Assembly (NCBI GenBank): GCA_017413105.1
Contig: JAFPVA010000105.1
Coordinates: forward strand, 1 to 64,000
Source of the DNA: Butyrivibrio sp.
Lineage (GTDB): Bacteria; Bacillota; Clostridia; Lachnospirales; Lachnospiraceae
Direction of reading: 5' to 3'
DNA: 64,000 nt
Under the pieces are notes generated by a model. The model had not been told where the DNA came from, did not search any database, and saw only the letters and a program-made list of their open reading frames with translations. The position numbers and the translations under genes were made by a program. This document shows, in pieces, positions 8,834 to 17,260 of the stretch (position 1 is the first letter of the stretch; each line of letters begins with the position of its first letter).

Positions 8834-10240
8834 TTACATTCCATAGGCGCCCTCATAAAGCTGGGCGTACCTCTCTATCATCTGCGGATGTCTGAAGTAC
8901 CTGTCAACCCTGAGCCTGCCGATTTCTCCCATATTAATCCTCTCCTGTCTGCTCTCGCACATCCTTAGCATAGCCTGGGCTATTTTTTCCCTGTGCATGG
9001 GAGGAGCATAAAAACCGGCGACTCCAAAAACATCTCCCTCAGCCCCTTCTATCAGTTCTCTGCAGCATCCCACATCAGTAGTGACTACAGGCCTTCTTGC
9101 AGCAAAGGATTCAAGAACCGATAAAGGCTGACCCTCGGAAATACTTGTAAGAATCGTAAAATCCAGTTTTTCCATATATTTGATCACATCAACCTGCCCC
9201 ACAAACTTAAGATTTGATAGCCTTAGCTGCTTTGCAAGCTGATAGCATTCTTCTGCATATTCAGGGTCATCCACGCCCCCGAGGATATGTAATCTGACAT
9301 CTTTTCTCTTACTTGAAAGCTCGTGGAAAGCGTAAATAAGCGTCTTTACATCTTTTATCTGGGCAAGTCTTATAACCGCCCCGATATCAATATAGCCGTC
9401 CTCCTTCTTAAGAGGTATATCGCAGAATCTTTCATACATTATCCCGTTCGGTATTATCCTGCATTTTTCCCGGTCCGCCCCAAGTTCCACCTGTATCTTA
9501 TTGGCATTTCCAAAAAGACAGGTCACATAGAACGCTCTTTTATACACAGCATCCGAGAGCATGTAAAAGAACTTTATCCACTGCTTCTTAAAGGAAGGTA
9601 TTACCCACTGGGCTCTGATTATCTCTTCTTCCCTCTCTCTTGAATAGATTCCATGTTCCGAAAGAATAAGAGGCTTATCTGTTTTGTATCTGCCAAGGAC
9701 TGCCAAAAGTCCTCCGTACCCGGTACAGATAGTGTGATAGATATCTGCCACAGGAACCTCTGTTCCAAGAAGATACATAACAGGAAGCAGCATGGACCTT
9801 ATGGTATGGAAGGTCTCCGCAAAGGCTATGTATGGATATTTTTCCTTACACAGAGCAGACAATACATCCAGAAAATCATCGCTCATCAGAACCCCCACCG
9901 GATTATAGTGCTTATTCTGATACATATTTATGAGCACTTCCCAATTGGGCGGATTGCAATCCATCATCTGTGTAAGGGCTTCTCGTTCATCCTCTGTAAG
10001 CTTGTACCTGTCTCTTTTTCCCGCTCTTACCTTCAGAGCATCGTCCAAAAAAACTTCATGAATCTCAGTGACGTTTCCCGGAAGTTCATATTTATATCTG
10101 CCCTTATCTGCTGCATGCGCACCAATGACCCACAGCACGAATTCATGCTGTGGCATTGCCTGAATATACTGATGCATCCAGGAAGAAACTCCTCCAAAGG
10201 TATAGGGGTAACTTCCCTCCAGAATTAGACAGATGCGCAA
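8834..10240 (-). CDS. pelF: PelF, GT4 glycosyltransferase of Pel synthesis
   Basis: A 468-residue cytosolic glycosyltransferase with the PelF-type N-terminus (ICLILEGSYPYTFGGVSSW) and GT-B/GT4 signatures: LSEHGIYSREREEEI in the middle, and a C-terminal nucleotide-sugar site SEGQPLSVLESFAARRPVV (about residues 365-385) with the ExFAxxxP pattern. PelF is thought to polymerise the chain from UDP-sugars. Gaps of 12 bases to the upstream DUF2194 gene and 3 bases to pelG place it in the middle of the operon. Confidence 0.93.
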   Translation of the reverse strand: MRICLILEGSYPYTFGGVSSWMHQYIQAMPQHEFVLWVIGAHAADKGRYKYELPGNVTEIHEVFLDDALKVRAGKRDRYKLTEDEREALTQMMDCNPPNWEVLINMYQNKHYNPVGVLMSDDFLDVLSALCKEKYPYIAFAETFHTIRSMLLPVMYLLGTEVPVADIYHTICTGYGGLLAVLGRYKTDKPLILSEHGIYSREREEEIIRAQWVIPSFKKQWIKFFYMLSDAVYKRAFYVTCLFGNANKIQVELGADREKCRIIPNGIMYERFCDIPLKKEDGYIDIGAVIRLAQIKDVKTLIYAFHELSSKRKDVRLHILGGVDDPEYAEECYQLAKQLRLSNLKFVGQVDVIKYMEKLDFTILTSISEGQPLSVLESFAARRPVVTTDVGCCRELIEGAEGDVFGVAGFYAPPMHREKIAQAMLRMCESRQERINMGEIGRLRVDRYFRHPQMIERYAQLYEGAYGM

Positions 10241-10252
10241 AGTGCTTCTCCT

Positions 10253-12091
10253 TTATTTTTTATCCTTGTTCCTTATAAGCGTTACCTTTCCCGACTTAAC
10301 ATGCATCAGGTAGAGTGTCTCGTTTATTCTGGTGATATTGGCTCCATAGGAGGAGGTAATGACTCCTTCGTTGCATCTGACCATGTAGTATGCAGAATCT
10401 ATTAGTCCATCACAGGTAAAGCTTATGCTGTTATCAAATACTTCGTAGTCATGAGAAGTATTGACATATCTCTGAACCGCCCCTGCCATGCCGGATCCGG
10501 TGACATGCCTTATATCCGGTGCAGAAATATCTATCCAGTCCATATATTCATTCAGATTTTCTTTTAACTTTTCCCATCCAAGAGCCGCACCTCTGTCCTC
10601 GTCCAGAAGATCATCAGGATGCATGAAATGTGAGGTTATAAAATGAAAATTCAGCTCGGAAAAAGATGCCATTTTCATAAAATCATCAATATTGCAGCTT
10701 GAAACTATTCTGGGAGTCTCTATGATACCGTCTTCAGAAACAGTAAACTCCTGAGCATAGGCATCCGCTCCCTCAAAATATATACTTGCAATGGTCTTTA
10801 TCTCCGGAATCCTGTACCCAAGGATTTCTCTTCCCTCGGCAGATAAGACATCCGAAGGCGGAACATAAACTGAAAGGGTCGCTGCCGGGTAAATACCCGT
10901 GGCAAAATCGATAAGTTCCTTCAATGAATCCTCCATTGTCTCCGCGCTGTCCCAGGTTTTATAGCCAAGGTCCTCCTGGTATACATAGTCCGGTCCGCAA
11001 AGGGGCTGATGGTTGTAACCATGGTAACCAAGCTCTCCCCCCTGATTGAGAAGCATATTTCCATAGTAGTAATAATCCGCCGTACTCTTGTTGGCCTCCA
11101 GTTCACCTGAAGTTGTATCATTATAGTTTTCTATGATAAGTCCTGTGTACTTCACATTGTGCTGCGAGCCCAGTGCCAGCATTTCCGGCCACCAGATGCT
11201 TGAGTAAAAATCAGCTATCCCCATGCCGTAATCTCTTTTGATATACTGACCATCCCCTGGGGGTACGGGCGATGGAAAGTCGTCAATATAAAATGTTGAA
11301 GCATTGATAACAGGATAAATACAGATGTCCTCAAGCAATGTATAGGCACTTGAATATATTCCTCTGTAGGCCTTTCCCATATATCCAAAATTGCAAAATA
11401 CGAATCGCCCCTCGCCATAGCCTATACTCCAGATAAGAGGGACCTTCCCATCGCCGGCATAGGCATAAATCCTGCAGGATTCGTCAAGCTGAACCGAAAG
11501 TGCCGACTCATAGGCATCTTCAATCACATAGGTGTTCTGTGCCCCCAGCATAAAGCCATCTGCTGATGTAAAATCATCAACCCTGGCATAAGAATCTCCG
11601 GTCTCTACAATGCCAAGCTTGGAACTTATCATCTCAAATTCCCGGGATTTTGAAGGAGTTATCCCTATAAGGGCTCTTCCGCCCTGCTTTACCCAGTTCG
11701 TTATGGATAAAATACTTTCTCCGAACTGCGAATAGTCATTTATGCAGAAAATGAGAGTTTCTACATCGTCCTTTATTTCATTAAAGTAATCCTGCTCAAA
11801 TTTATCCAGCGAAAGGTCCCAAACTCTGGTCTGTATCCTCATGTCCTTCAAAATCTGCTCATACTGCTCATAGGCATTTGCACTGGATTTGTTGTCCGAA
11901 TCAATTATTACAAGGCACGTCTTTGCTTTTTTGCTCTCTTTTACACGTGTTATCCTGTCTGTAGAAAGTACGTAGGAATCACTGGTATTTGAGCCATAAA
12001 GAATGCCGACTCTCTCAAACAACAAAAGCAGGAATATCCCAAAAAATCCGAATATTACCCTGAACAAACCGGAAAACCGTCCTTTTTTCAT
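10253..12091 (-). CDS. DUF2194 protein, probable membrane-anchored polysaccharide deacetylase (PelA-deacetylase-like)
   Basis: A 612-residue protein with an N-terminal membrane anchor (about 10-30) and an extracellular part. Residues 50-250 resemble the amidotransferase-like fold that precedes the deacetylase region in such proteins. A CE4-like deacetylase signature follows: YIDDFPSP at 268-275 (metal/catalytic Asp pair) and HGYNH at 357-361 (the HxxxH metal motif). In Gram-positive Pel clusters a deacetylase replaces the larger Gram-negative PelA. Its start overlaps pelE by 4 bases. Partial N-deacetylation of the GalNAc-containing polymer is inferred. Confidence 0.78.
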   Translation of the reverse strand: MKKGRFSGLFRVIFGFFGIFLLLLFERVGILYGSNTSDSYVLSTDRITRVKESKKAKTCLVIIDSDNKSSANAYEQYEQILKDMRIQTRVWDLSLDKFEQDYFNEIKDDVETLIFCINDYSQFGESILSITNWVKQGGRALIGITPSKSREFEMISSKLGIVETGDSYARVDDFTSADGFMLGAQNTYVIEDAYESALSVQLDESCRIYAYAGDGKVPLIWSIGYGEGRFVFCNFGYMGKAYRGIYSSAYTLLEDICIYPVINASTFYIDDFPSPVPPGDGQYIKRDYGMGIADFYSSIWWPEMLALGSQHNVKYTGLIIENYNDTTSGELEANKSTADYYYYGNMLLNQGGELGYHGYNHQPLCGPDYVYQEDLGYKTWDSAETMEDSLKELIDFATGIYPAATLSVYVPPSDVLSAEGREILGYRIPEIKTIASIYFEGADAYAQEFTVSEDGIIETPRIVSSCNIDDFMKMASFSELNFHFITSHFMHPDDLLDEDRGAALGWEKLKENLNEYMDWIDISAPDIRHVTGSGMAGAVQRYVNTSHDYEVFDNSISFTCDGLIDSAYYMVRCNEGVITSSYGANITRINETLYLMHVKSGKVTLIRNKDKK

Positions 12092-12984
12092 GTGGCCAGC
12101 CTCCCGTTATTTTCATTCCAAAATCCTACGACCTCTCTTACCTTTCTTGAATAAAAGCCGCCCTCGGATACCTTTTGTATCATTTCTTCGATCTTACTTC
12201 CGGAACCTGTCTCATAATAATATCTAAATCGCAGAAGCCAGGTCCTGTCATCTGCAGGCCACTTTTCTTCCATGACCTTAAGGGCTGTATCAGCCCAAAT
12301 ATACTGCTTTGCCTCAATAAGGCTCTTTGCAAGACCTGCATAGTCCTCTATATTTGGGGAAAGATTAACTTTTTCAGCCAAAAGCTGATGATAAGTATTC
12401 TGTTGGATTTCAAGGAATTGTCCTGATATCATTCCGCTTCTGATGTACTGACCAAGGAAAGTTATGTATTCATCAAGAAGATTGGTATCCCTTGGATTTT
12501 CCGCATACTTTGTCCCAAGCTCCTGGAGCTTTAATTCATACTCTTTTGACAAAGTAGCCATAGCTGTTGTTGCATAATGTACTACCTCGACATCATCATT
12601 CATCCTGGCCTGATTAAGAACAGGAATATAAGCCTTTGTATCCTGCATCAGTACATCAAGCATCACGGATCTCCTGACTGAGGAATCGTCCATGATAAGG
12701 GCATCCTCTAAGGGCACGATATTTCCTGACTCTGTTACAGGAACAGGAACACTTTCTACTGTAAGTTTCGTTCCGCTAAGTGTATCAAGTTCCTTTCTCT
12801 TTTCACCGCTATTACCACTGTTGACAAGGATTGTAATGCAGATAGCGCAGATGACACCCCAAAAAGGGATGCACAGTATCACTGTCATCATGACACTGTC
12901 CACCTTAAATATCCCCATTCTCATCAGGATGAAAATGAAGAAAACTATGCATAGATGGATCATCAAAAGATAAATGCCTATCAT
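12088..12984 (-). CDS. pelE: PelE-like membrane protein with helical repeats
   Basis: A 298-residue protein with two N-terminal membrane helices (about residues 2-24 and 30-55) followed by a soluble helical region with TPR/HEAT-like character. This matches PelE in size and layout. Sequence identity to characterised PelE is not obvious by eye, so the call rests on topology and position between PelD and the deacetylase. Four-base overlaps with both neighbours (pelD stop, DUF2194 start) indicate tight translational coupling, consistent with a PelD-PelE complex. Confidence 0.75.
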   Translation of the reverse strand: MIGIYLLMIHLCIVFFIFILMRMGIFKVDSVMMTVILCIPFWGVICAICITILVNSGNSGEKRKELDTLSGTKLTVESVPVPVTESGNIVPLEDALIMDDSSVRRSVMLDVLMQDTKAYIPVLNQARMNDDVEVVHYATTAMATLSKEYELKLQELGTKYAENPRDTNLLDEYITFLGQYIRSGMISGQFLEIQQNTYHQLLAEKVNLSPNIEDYAGLAKSLIEAKQYIWADTALKVMEEKWPADDRTWLLRFRYYYETGSGSKIEEMIQKVSEGGFYSRKVREVVGFWNENNGRLAT

Positions 12985-15083
12985 CCAAAATTCTCCACTA
13001 TGTCGCAGGTCAATCCCATAGATCTGAATCTGTTTAATACGATGTCCTGGCTCTTTTCATCTACCTGAGCCGCAAGAAGATATATGTTCTCGTCATTTCC
13101 AAGCCCAACCACGTCATTGTTTCGGGTCTTTGATCTGAACATTTCATCTATTTCACTAAGACTTCTTCCTTCGCGCATTATCCTAAGAAGCCTGAAAGTC
13201 GTAAGCTTATTTCCGGCCATTTCTTTCTGAATTTCAAACTGCTGCCTGAAATACTCGGTCTTTGTAATATTGGTTCCCTCAATAAAGGTCTCTGCAGCAA
13301 CCGCTCTCTGATACTCCCAGGCCTTGATGATGAAGTTCTCCATAAGTCCGGAAAGAATCTTTATAAGATTTGTATAGTAGGTGTTTACCTGAAGAAATTC
13401 CACGTGATAGATCATTATAAGGACGGAAATGCTGCCATCAGCCCTGATACCTGTCACATAGGTTGGAAATCCCTCGTGGATATCGCTGTTAAACCATATC
13501 CCATTCTGCTCAACGATTTTTAATACATCCCTGTATTCATCAAGGTTTATTGACTTTTTCAGGGATGGGCTAATGGCTTCGGAAGCCACACTCAGCCTTG
13601 CAAATCTGGCTGAAGGATCGTTTATGGTATATATAGCAATTGTCTTGTTGTTTAATACATCCTCCATGACAGGTATGGACTCAGCAAATATCTCTTCAGG
13701 AACTGTAGTACTCAGCTTCTGTACAACGTCAAATATTCTGGCAAAACCGTCCCTGCTACCGATCAGATCCTGCTTATAATGATCCTTGTATTCCATAGCT
13801 TCCTTATAAAGCTGGGAAATAAAGTCATTCTCTGCCTTTACGTTCTTGTTTTCCTCCCGGGCAAAGGCTATCTCCTCATCTTTTCTCTGCTTTACATATC
13901 CGCATACAGCTGCTGCCACCATAAGAAGAATGAACGGTATCCAGTTTCCCGGATCATAAAAGATTAAAAGTCCGTTACTTCCCTGTTTATAGTAAGCCCA
14001 TAAAAGAGATGCTATGGACATTATGCCGGCAAGGCCGCCTATGGTCGTGCCATAGACAGAGGACATTAACACCACAAACAAAAGCCTTACATCGATCATC
14101 CTGAACTGAACGCTTGCCGCAGAAAAATTGTTGTACAGCTCTACGAGCCCTGCTCCTCCTATCAGCTCTATAACCATCATGAATTTGCTGTTTAGTTTAA
14201 AACGCTTTGAAAAATAGTCCTTTAGGGTGGGCTTATGGATGTACTTGAGCTTATAAGCCTCAATATAGCTGTCCAGCTCTTTTACCGCATCAATCTTTGT
14301 AAACCAGCCATATTCTTCTCTGGCAATATCTTTTCCATAGATTTTTTTATTTGTTATCTTGGCATTTTTGTAGGAAATATCGCCATCAGGATAATAATCC
14401 AAAAGAATGTCCCTGGCTCTTCCATAGGTGGTCCTGGCACCACTCTTTAGATAGATGTTCTCAACCCCGGGCTTTGAGGTCTCTATATCCCAACTGTCAA
14501 AGAGGCGCTGCAAAAAAACTGCCAGATCATCTATATCGATGAAATCTGCCACCTCGTCCTCTGCAGCGTCTAGTATTACCTTTTCTTTTCTCTCAAGCTG
14601 GGAAAAAATCCTGCACCAATAGTCGTCCTTGTAGGTACCGCTTATCAGATTTGCGGAATTGATGATCTTAAATTCAATAGAATAATTGCTGGCATAATAG
14701 CTGCAAATATCCTCGGCCGACTTATAAATGATGGATGCACTGTTATCCACATCCAATAGACTTTCATCAGATGTCACATAGACAAACTGTCTGATCTGGG
14801 TCCTATGACTCATGGTAAGAACACGGCGAAGCTCGTCCAGCTCCCCTGCATCCTTATGTTTTTTGGTCAGATACCTGGAAAAATACACAACTCTCTCAAA
14901 CCCATAAGTCATGAAAAGTCTTTGAAACCTTTCACTCATTATAGGCTGACAAAACCACTTTATACGACCTTCCTTGTCTTCTTCGTGATCAGCATCGCAT
15001 ACCACGATGTTGTCTTCAGGGAACGCCCGGTTAAGCGCTTCAACAGTCCAGTAACCGGTGTTGCCTGCTACTAGTACGTCCAT
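12981..15083 (-). CDS. pelD: PelD-type c-di-GMP receptor with an N-terminal SDR-like domain
   Basis: A 700-residue fusion. Residues ~1-260 form an extended short-chain dehydrogenase-like domain (start VLVAGNTGYWTVEAL), but the third glycine of GxxGxxG and the YxxxK pair are not intact. Residues ~300-405 contain about four membrane helices, ~405-435 a coiled coil, ~440-590 a GAF-like domain and ~600-700 a GGDEF-like domain. In the last, RNND (654-657) fits the RxxD c-di-GMP inhibitory site, while the active-site motif is NDENI (663-667) instead of GGDEF. That is the pattern of PelD: no cyclase activity, ligand binding kept. GAGGGG precedes the start. Confidence 0.88.
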   Translation of the reverse strand: MDVLVAGNTGYWTVEALNRAFPEDNIVVCDADHEEDKEGRIKWFCQPIMSERFQRLFMTYGFERVVYFSRYLTKKHKDAGELDELRRVLTMSHRTQIRQFVYVTSDESLLDVDNSASIIYKSAEDICSYYASNYSIEFKIINSANLISGTYKDDYWCRIFSQLERKEKVILDAAEDEVADFIDIDDLAVFLQRLFDSWDIETSKPGVENIYLKSGARTTYGRARDILLDYYPDGDISYKNAKITNKKIYGKDIAREEYGWFTKIDAVKELDSYIEAYKLKYIHKPTLKDYFSKRFKLNSKFMMVIELIGGAGLVELYNNFSAASVQFRMIDVRLLFVVLMSSVYGTTIGGLAGIMSIASLLWAYYKQGSNGLLIFYDPGNWIPFILLMVAAAVCGYVKQRKDEEIAFAREENKNVKAENDFISQLYKEAMEYKDHYKQDLIGSRDGFARIFDVVQKLSTTVPEEIFAESIPVMEDVLNNKTIAIYTINDPSARFARLSVASEAISPSLKKSINLDEYRDVLKIVEQNGIWFNSDIHEGFPTYVTGIRADGSISVLIMIYHVEFLQVNTYYTNLIKILSGLMENFIIKAWEYQRAVAAETFIEGTNITKTEYFRQQFEIQKEMAGNKLTTFRLLRIMREGRSLSEIDEMFRSKTRNNDVVGLGNDENIYLLAAQVDEKSQDIVLNRFRSMGLTCDIVENFG

Positions 15084-15120
15084 TTAAGCCCCTCATCTTA
15101 AATAAACATAGGCAAAATCC

Positions 15121-16413
15121 TTAGTTTTCGGTTATCTGATTTACTTTATCTGCGTATTTTATCTTAAATATCCTGAAAAGAGATTCATCAATCCTTTCCA
15201 CAGATATCTCGCCGCTCTCTATTGCACTTAAAACACCCTGATAGGCACTTTCAAAATCCTCAGGCATATAGATCATGTCTGCTCCGGCCTTTATGGCAGC
15301 TACAGCAGCCTGATCCGAAGTGTACTTCTCGGTGATCGCACCTTCATATAAAGGCCCTGTTATCACAACGCCGTCAAATCCTATGACTCCTCTAAGCTCT
15401 TCCTGAATCATCTTCTGTGATAAAGAGACCGGAGTATCATCTCCTGTCACCTGGGGAAGTGAGACGTTACTTAGCATCACAGCCCCTGCTCCGCCATTTG
15501 TAATGGTGTTCTTGTATACTTCATAGGCTCCAACAGAAAGGCTCTCAACAGAAGCATCATCACTGACACCTTTAGTAGATGTATCGGCAGAAATTGGAAA
15601 ATCATGAAGGCATGCTGTAATTCCAGACTCTTCAAGACCTCTTGCCATAGCACACGTTATATCCTTTACTACATCTGCATCTGTTCCATAAAGTCCGCTC
15701 TCTGTATAATTTAAGTCCGGAGCGATGTCAAAATTGAAGCCATACTTAAACATAGCATTTGCTATGTTTGCACCCACGGTATATGCTGCATCCGAGCTAT
15801 TAATATCAACTCTTTCTATTCCACCGAGGGTTGCTGTTATAGCAGAGCTGTCAGTTGCTTCCTCCATAGCTGCTATGAATACCGGATACTTGCACATGGA
15901 AACCGTTGCTTTAAGCATCTCCTGCGTCTGATCCTGAGATTTAAGATTCTTGGCAGAATAAAGAAGTCCACCCACCGAATATTTGGAAAGAGCCTCCTGA
16001 GTACTGCTCCCTGCCTTAACTACGGTTGCTACTCCTGTAAGCTGCTCCGGGGTAACAAAAAACAAACCTGCAACCTTATCCTCTATACTCATCTCAGTAA
16101 GTATGCCACCCACCACTTCGCTCATGACATCACTTTCAGTCATCTCAAGCTCTTCCGGCGAAGGCTCCGATGGAGTCTCAATAACTTTGTTTTCTTCTGC
16201 TCCGCTCTCCTCCTGTGCTATCTCTTCCTGCACATTTTCAGAGCCAAACTGCGAAAAGGTCTTCCGCAAAAAATGTATTCCGACAGCTACTCCTGCTACC
16301 AGAGCAACCAGTATAACTCCAAATGTAATATATGCTAAAAGCTGGTTCCTTTTTCTCCTGTTGCGACGAGCCAGCCTCTTTTCATCAAAATCCTGCTCTT
16401 CTAATCTTCCCAT
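15121..16413 (-). CDS. Membrane-anchored GH3-like protein with a degenerate active site
   Basis: A 430-residue protein with a basic cytoplasmic tip, one membrane helix (residues ~25-47), an acidic linker (~60-95) and a GH3 N-terminal barrel like NagZ beta-hexosaminidase (100-425). The catalytic signatures are altered. The KHFPGHGDT loop reads LHDFPISADT (269-278), the DSH that supplies the catalytic His is absent, and the nucleophile Asp of the usual TD(A/S)L is Gly353 in VVITGPL. It is probably non-hydrolytic and may bind sugar. It is the first gene of the Pel operon, 37 bases before pelD, with a GGGGA ribosome binding site. Confidence 0.82.
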   Translation of the reverse strand: MGRLEEQDFDEKRLARRNRRKRNQLLAYITFGVILVALVAGVAVGIHFLRKTFSQFGSENVQEEIAQEESGAEENKVIETPSEPSPEELEMTESDVMSEVVGGILTEMSIEDKVAGLFFVTPEQLTGVATVVKAGSSTQEALSKYSVGGLLYSAKNLKSQDQTQEMLKATVSMCKYPVFIAAMEEATDSSAITATLGGIERVDINSSDAAYTVGANIANAMFKYGFNFDIAPDLNYTESGLYGTDADVVKDITCAMARGLEESGITACLHDFPISADTSTKGVSDDASVESLSVGAYEVYKNTITNGGAGAVMLSNVSLPQVTGDDTPVSLSQKMIQEELRGVIGFDGVVITGPLYEGAITEKYTSDQAAVAAIKAGADMIYMPEDFESAYQGVLSAIESGEISVERIDESLFRIFKIKYADKVNQITEN

Positions 16414-16453
16414 AATATCCCCAAAAACAAAAAATTTTCATACTGATACCATC

Positions 16454-16469
16454 ATATTATTAATAATAT
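16454..16469. promoter_or_regulatory. Perfect 16-base AT palindrome before the Pel operon
   Basis: ATATTATTAATAATAT, self-complementary, lies between the leader terminator and the start codon of the GH3-like gene. It could be an operator for a dimeric regulator or simply an AT-rich chance palindrome. Confidence 0.35.
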
Positions 16470-16479
16470 CATATATGCA

Positions 16480-16526
16480 AAAAAAATCGAGGGCAGAAGC
16501 TTCATCTATAAAACCTGCTTCTGCCC
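16480..16526 (-). terminator. Intrinsic terminator or attenuator in the Pel operon leader
   Basis: Minus strand GGGCAGAAGC (16517-16526) pairs perfectly with GCTTCTGCCC (16491-16500) over ten base pairs with a 16-base loop, followed by CGATTTTTTTT. It lies downstream of the consensus promoter at 16862-16890 and 67 bases before the first Pel operon gene. It either ends an independent small RNA of ~375 nt or acts as a conditional attenuator. Confidence 0.85.
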
Positions 16527-16855
16527 TATACCGAGTACTTACTATCTAATTCAAATATTTCGTCCAATGGACTTTTCCTCCAAATTCTCAGCCCCTTCTT
16601 TCCATTAACCTTTGCATTCATATGCTGTGGGTGCAAGATTTTTATATTGCAGTTACCACTCTACATGTACTAGATGGCTGTTACTTCATTTCTTTCTAAC
16701 AAAACTTCTAACTTTTAAAAATCTCACTTATTTGTCTGGCGGAGTGTACCATCCTTTCCTTGAATATTTTAATTAACTATCCCTTTGGAGTATACCTACC
16801 TTTCTTTCTCCGTTGATCTGTTTACCATCCGGAGAAGTATTTCGTTTCTTAAGAT
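16480..16855 (-). ncRNA. Unidentified ~375-nt transcript (small RNA or regulatory leader) upstream of the Pel operon
   Basis: Bounded by a consensus promoter and an intrinsic terminator on the minus strand. Local structure is visible: TTCTCCG/CGGAGAA (7-bp stem near the 5' end), an imperfect direct repeat GGTAGGTATACTCC and GGATGGTACACTCC, and the strong terminal hairpin. A 31-codon frame (16623-16528) starts with MNAKVNGKKGLRIW and stops at the terminator, without a clear ribosome binding site. It does not match the c-di-GMP, tmRNA or 6S patterns I know. Family unknown. Confidence 0.5.
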
Positions 16856-16861
16856 GATTTT

Positions 16862-16890
16862 ATTATATACACGCCTTTTTATATTGTCAA
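16862..16890 (-). promoter_or_regulatory. Consensus sigma-A promoter of the Pel leader
   Basis: Minus strand TTGACA (16885-16890), exactly 17 bases, then TATAAT (16862-16867): a perfect match to both hexamers. Transcription would start near 16855 and run leftward toward the terminator and the GH3-like gene. Confidence 0.85.
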
Positions 16891-17207
16891 TACATTTTTG
16901 CATTTTTCTTTTATTATTTTGATTATTATGCCATAATTGTAAATTATTCTGCCAATTATTATAATTGTATATTCATTATACACAATTAGTTCGATTTGTG
17001 TTTGTGGATTTGCAATTCCCCATAACTTGGTCATTTATCCCCCTGCAAATTTATAAACATTTTAGATTTGTGGATTATTTATAAACTCAAATTGACTGTC
17101 TATAATCGTTTTTTCGATTATACACACGAGCATTCCCCGCTTTGTGCTCCATGTTCTTACGTCCCGCCAATAAACTAGCATCCATTCGCATACTGGTCTT
17201 GTACTAC
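16891..17207. other. AT-rich intergenic segment between the glyA terminator and the Pel leader promoter
   Basis: No convincing gene. It holds a perfect 8-bp inverted repeat with a T6 loop (TATAATCG/CGATTATA, 17101-17122), two TTATACACA sequences (16976-16984, 17118-17126) matching the DnaA-box consensus, and near matches TGTGGATTA. A 60-codon minus-strand frame (17244-17062) runs through the glyA terminator and has no supported start; I do not regard it as a gene. Confidence 0.6.
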
Positions 17208-17241
17208 AAAAAACGGTCCAGATCTTTAGCAATCCGGACCG
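17208..17241 (-). terminator. Terminator of glyA
   Basis: Minus strand CGGTCC (17236-17241) pairs with GGACCG (17214-17219), followed by TTTTTT. It begins 20 bases after the glyA stop. Confidence 0.85.
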
Positions 17242-17260
17242 CATCTGTTCTTATATGAAT

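Noticed and set aside
9653..10228. 191-codon plus-strand open frame
   Set aside because: It lies wholly opposite pelF, which has strong family motifs; no ribosome binding site and an unlikely composition.
16480..16855. Pel leader considered as a second c-di-GMP riboswitch
   Set aside because: No GACGCAAAGC or GGCAAACC core on this strand, and no class II pattern that I can recognise.
16976..17126. Replication origin suggested by TTATACACA boxes
   Set aside because: Only two exact boxes in AT-rich DNA, with no dnaA or dnaN nearby; chance is the simpler explanation.
17062..17244. 60-codon minus-strand frame after glyA
   Set aside because: It begins inside the glyA terminator hairpin and has no ribosome binding site; treated as part of an intergenic element instead.
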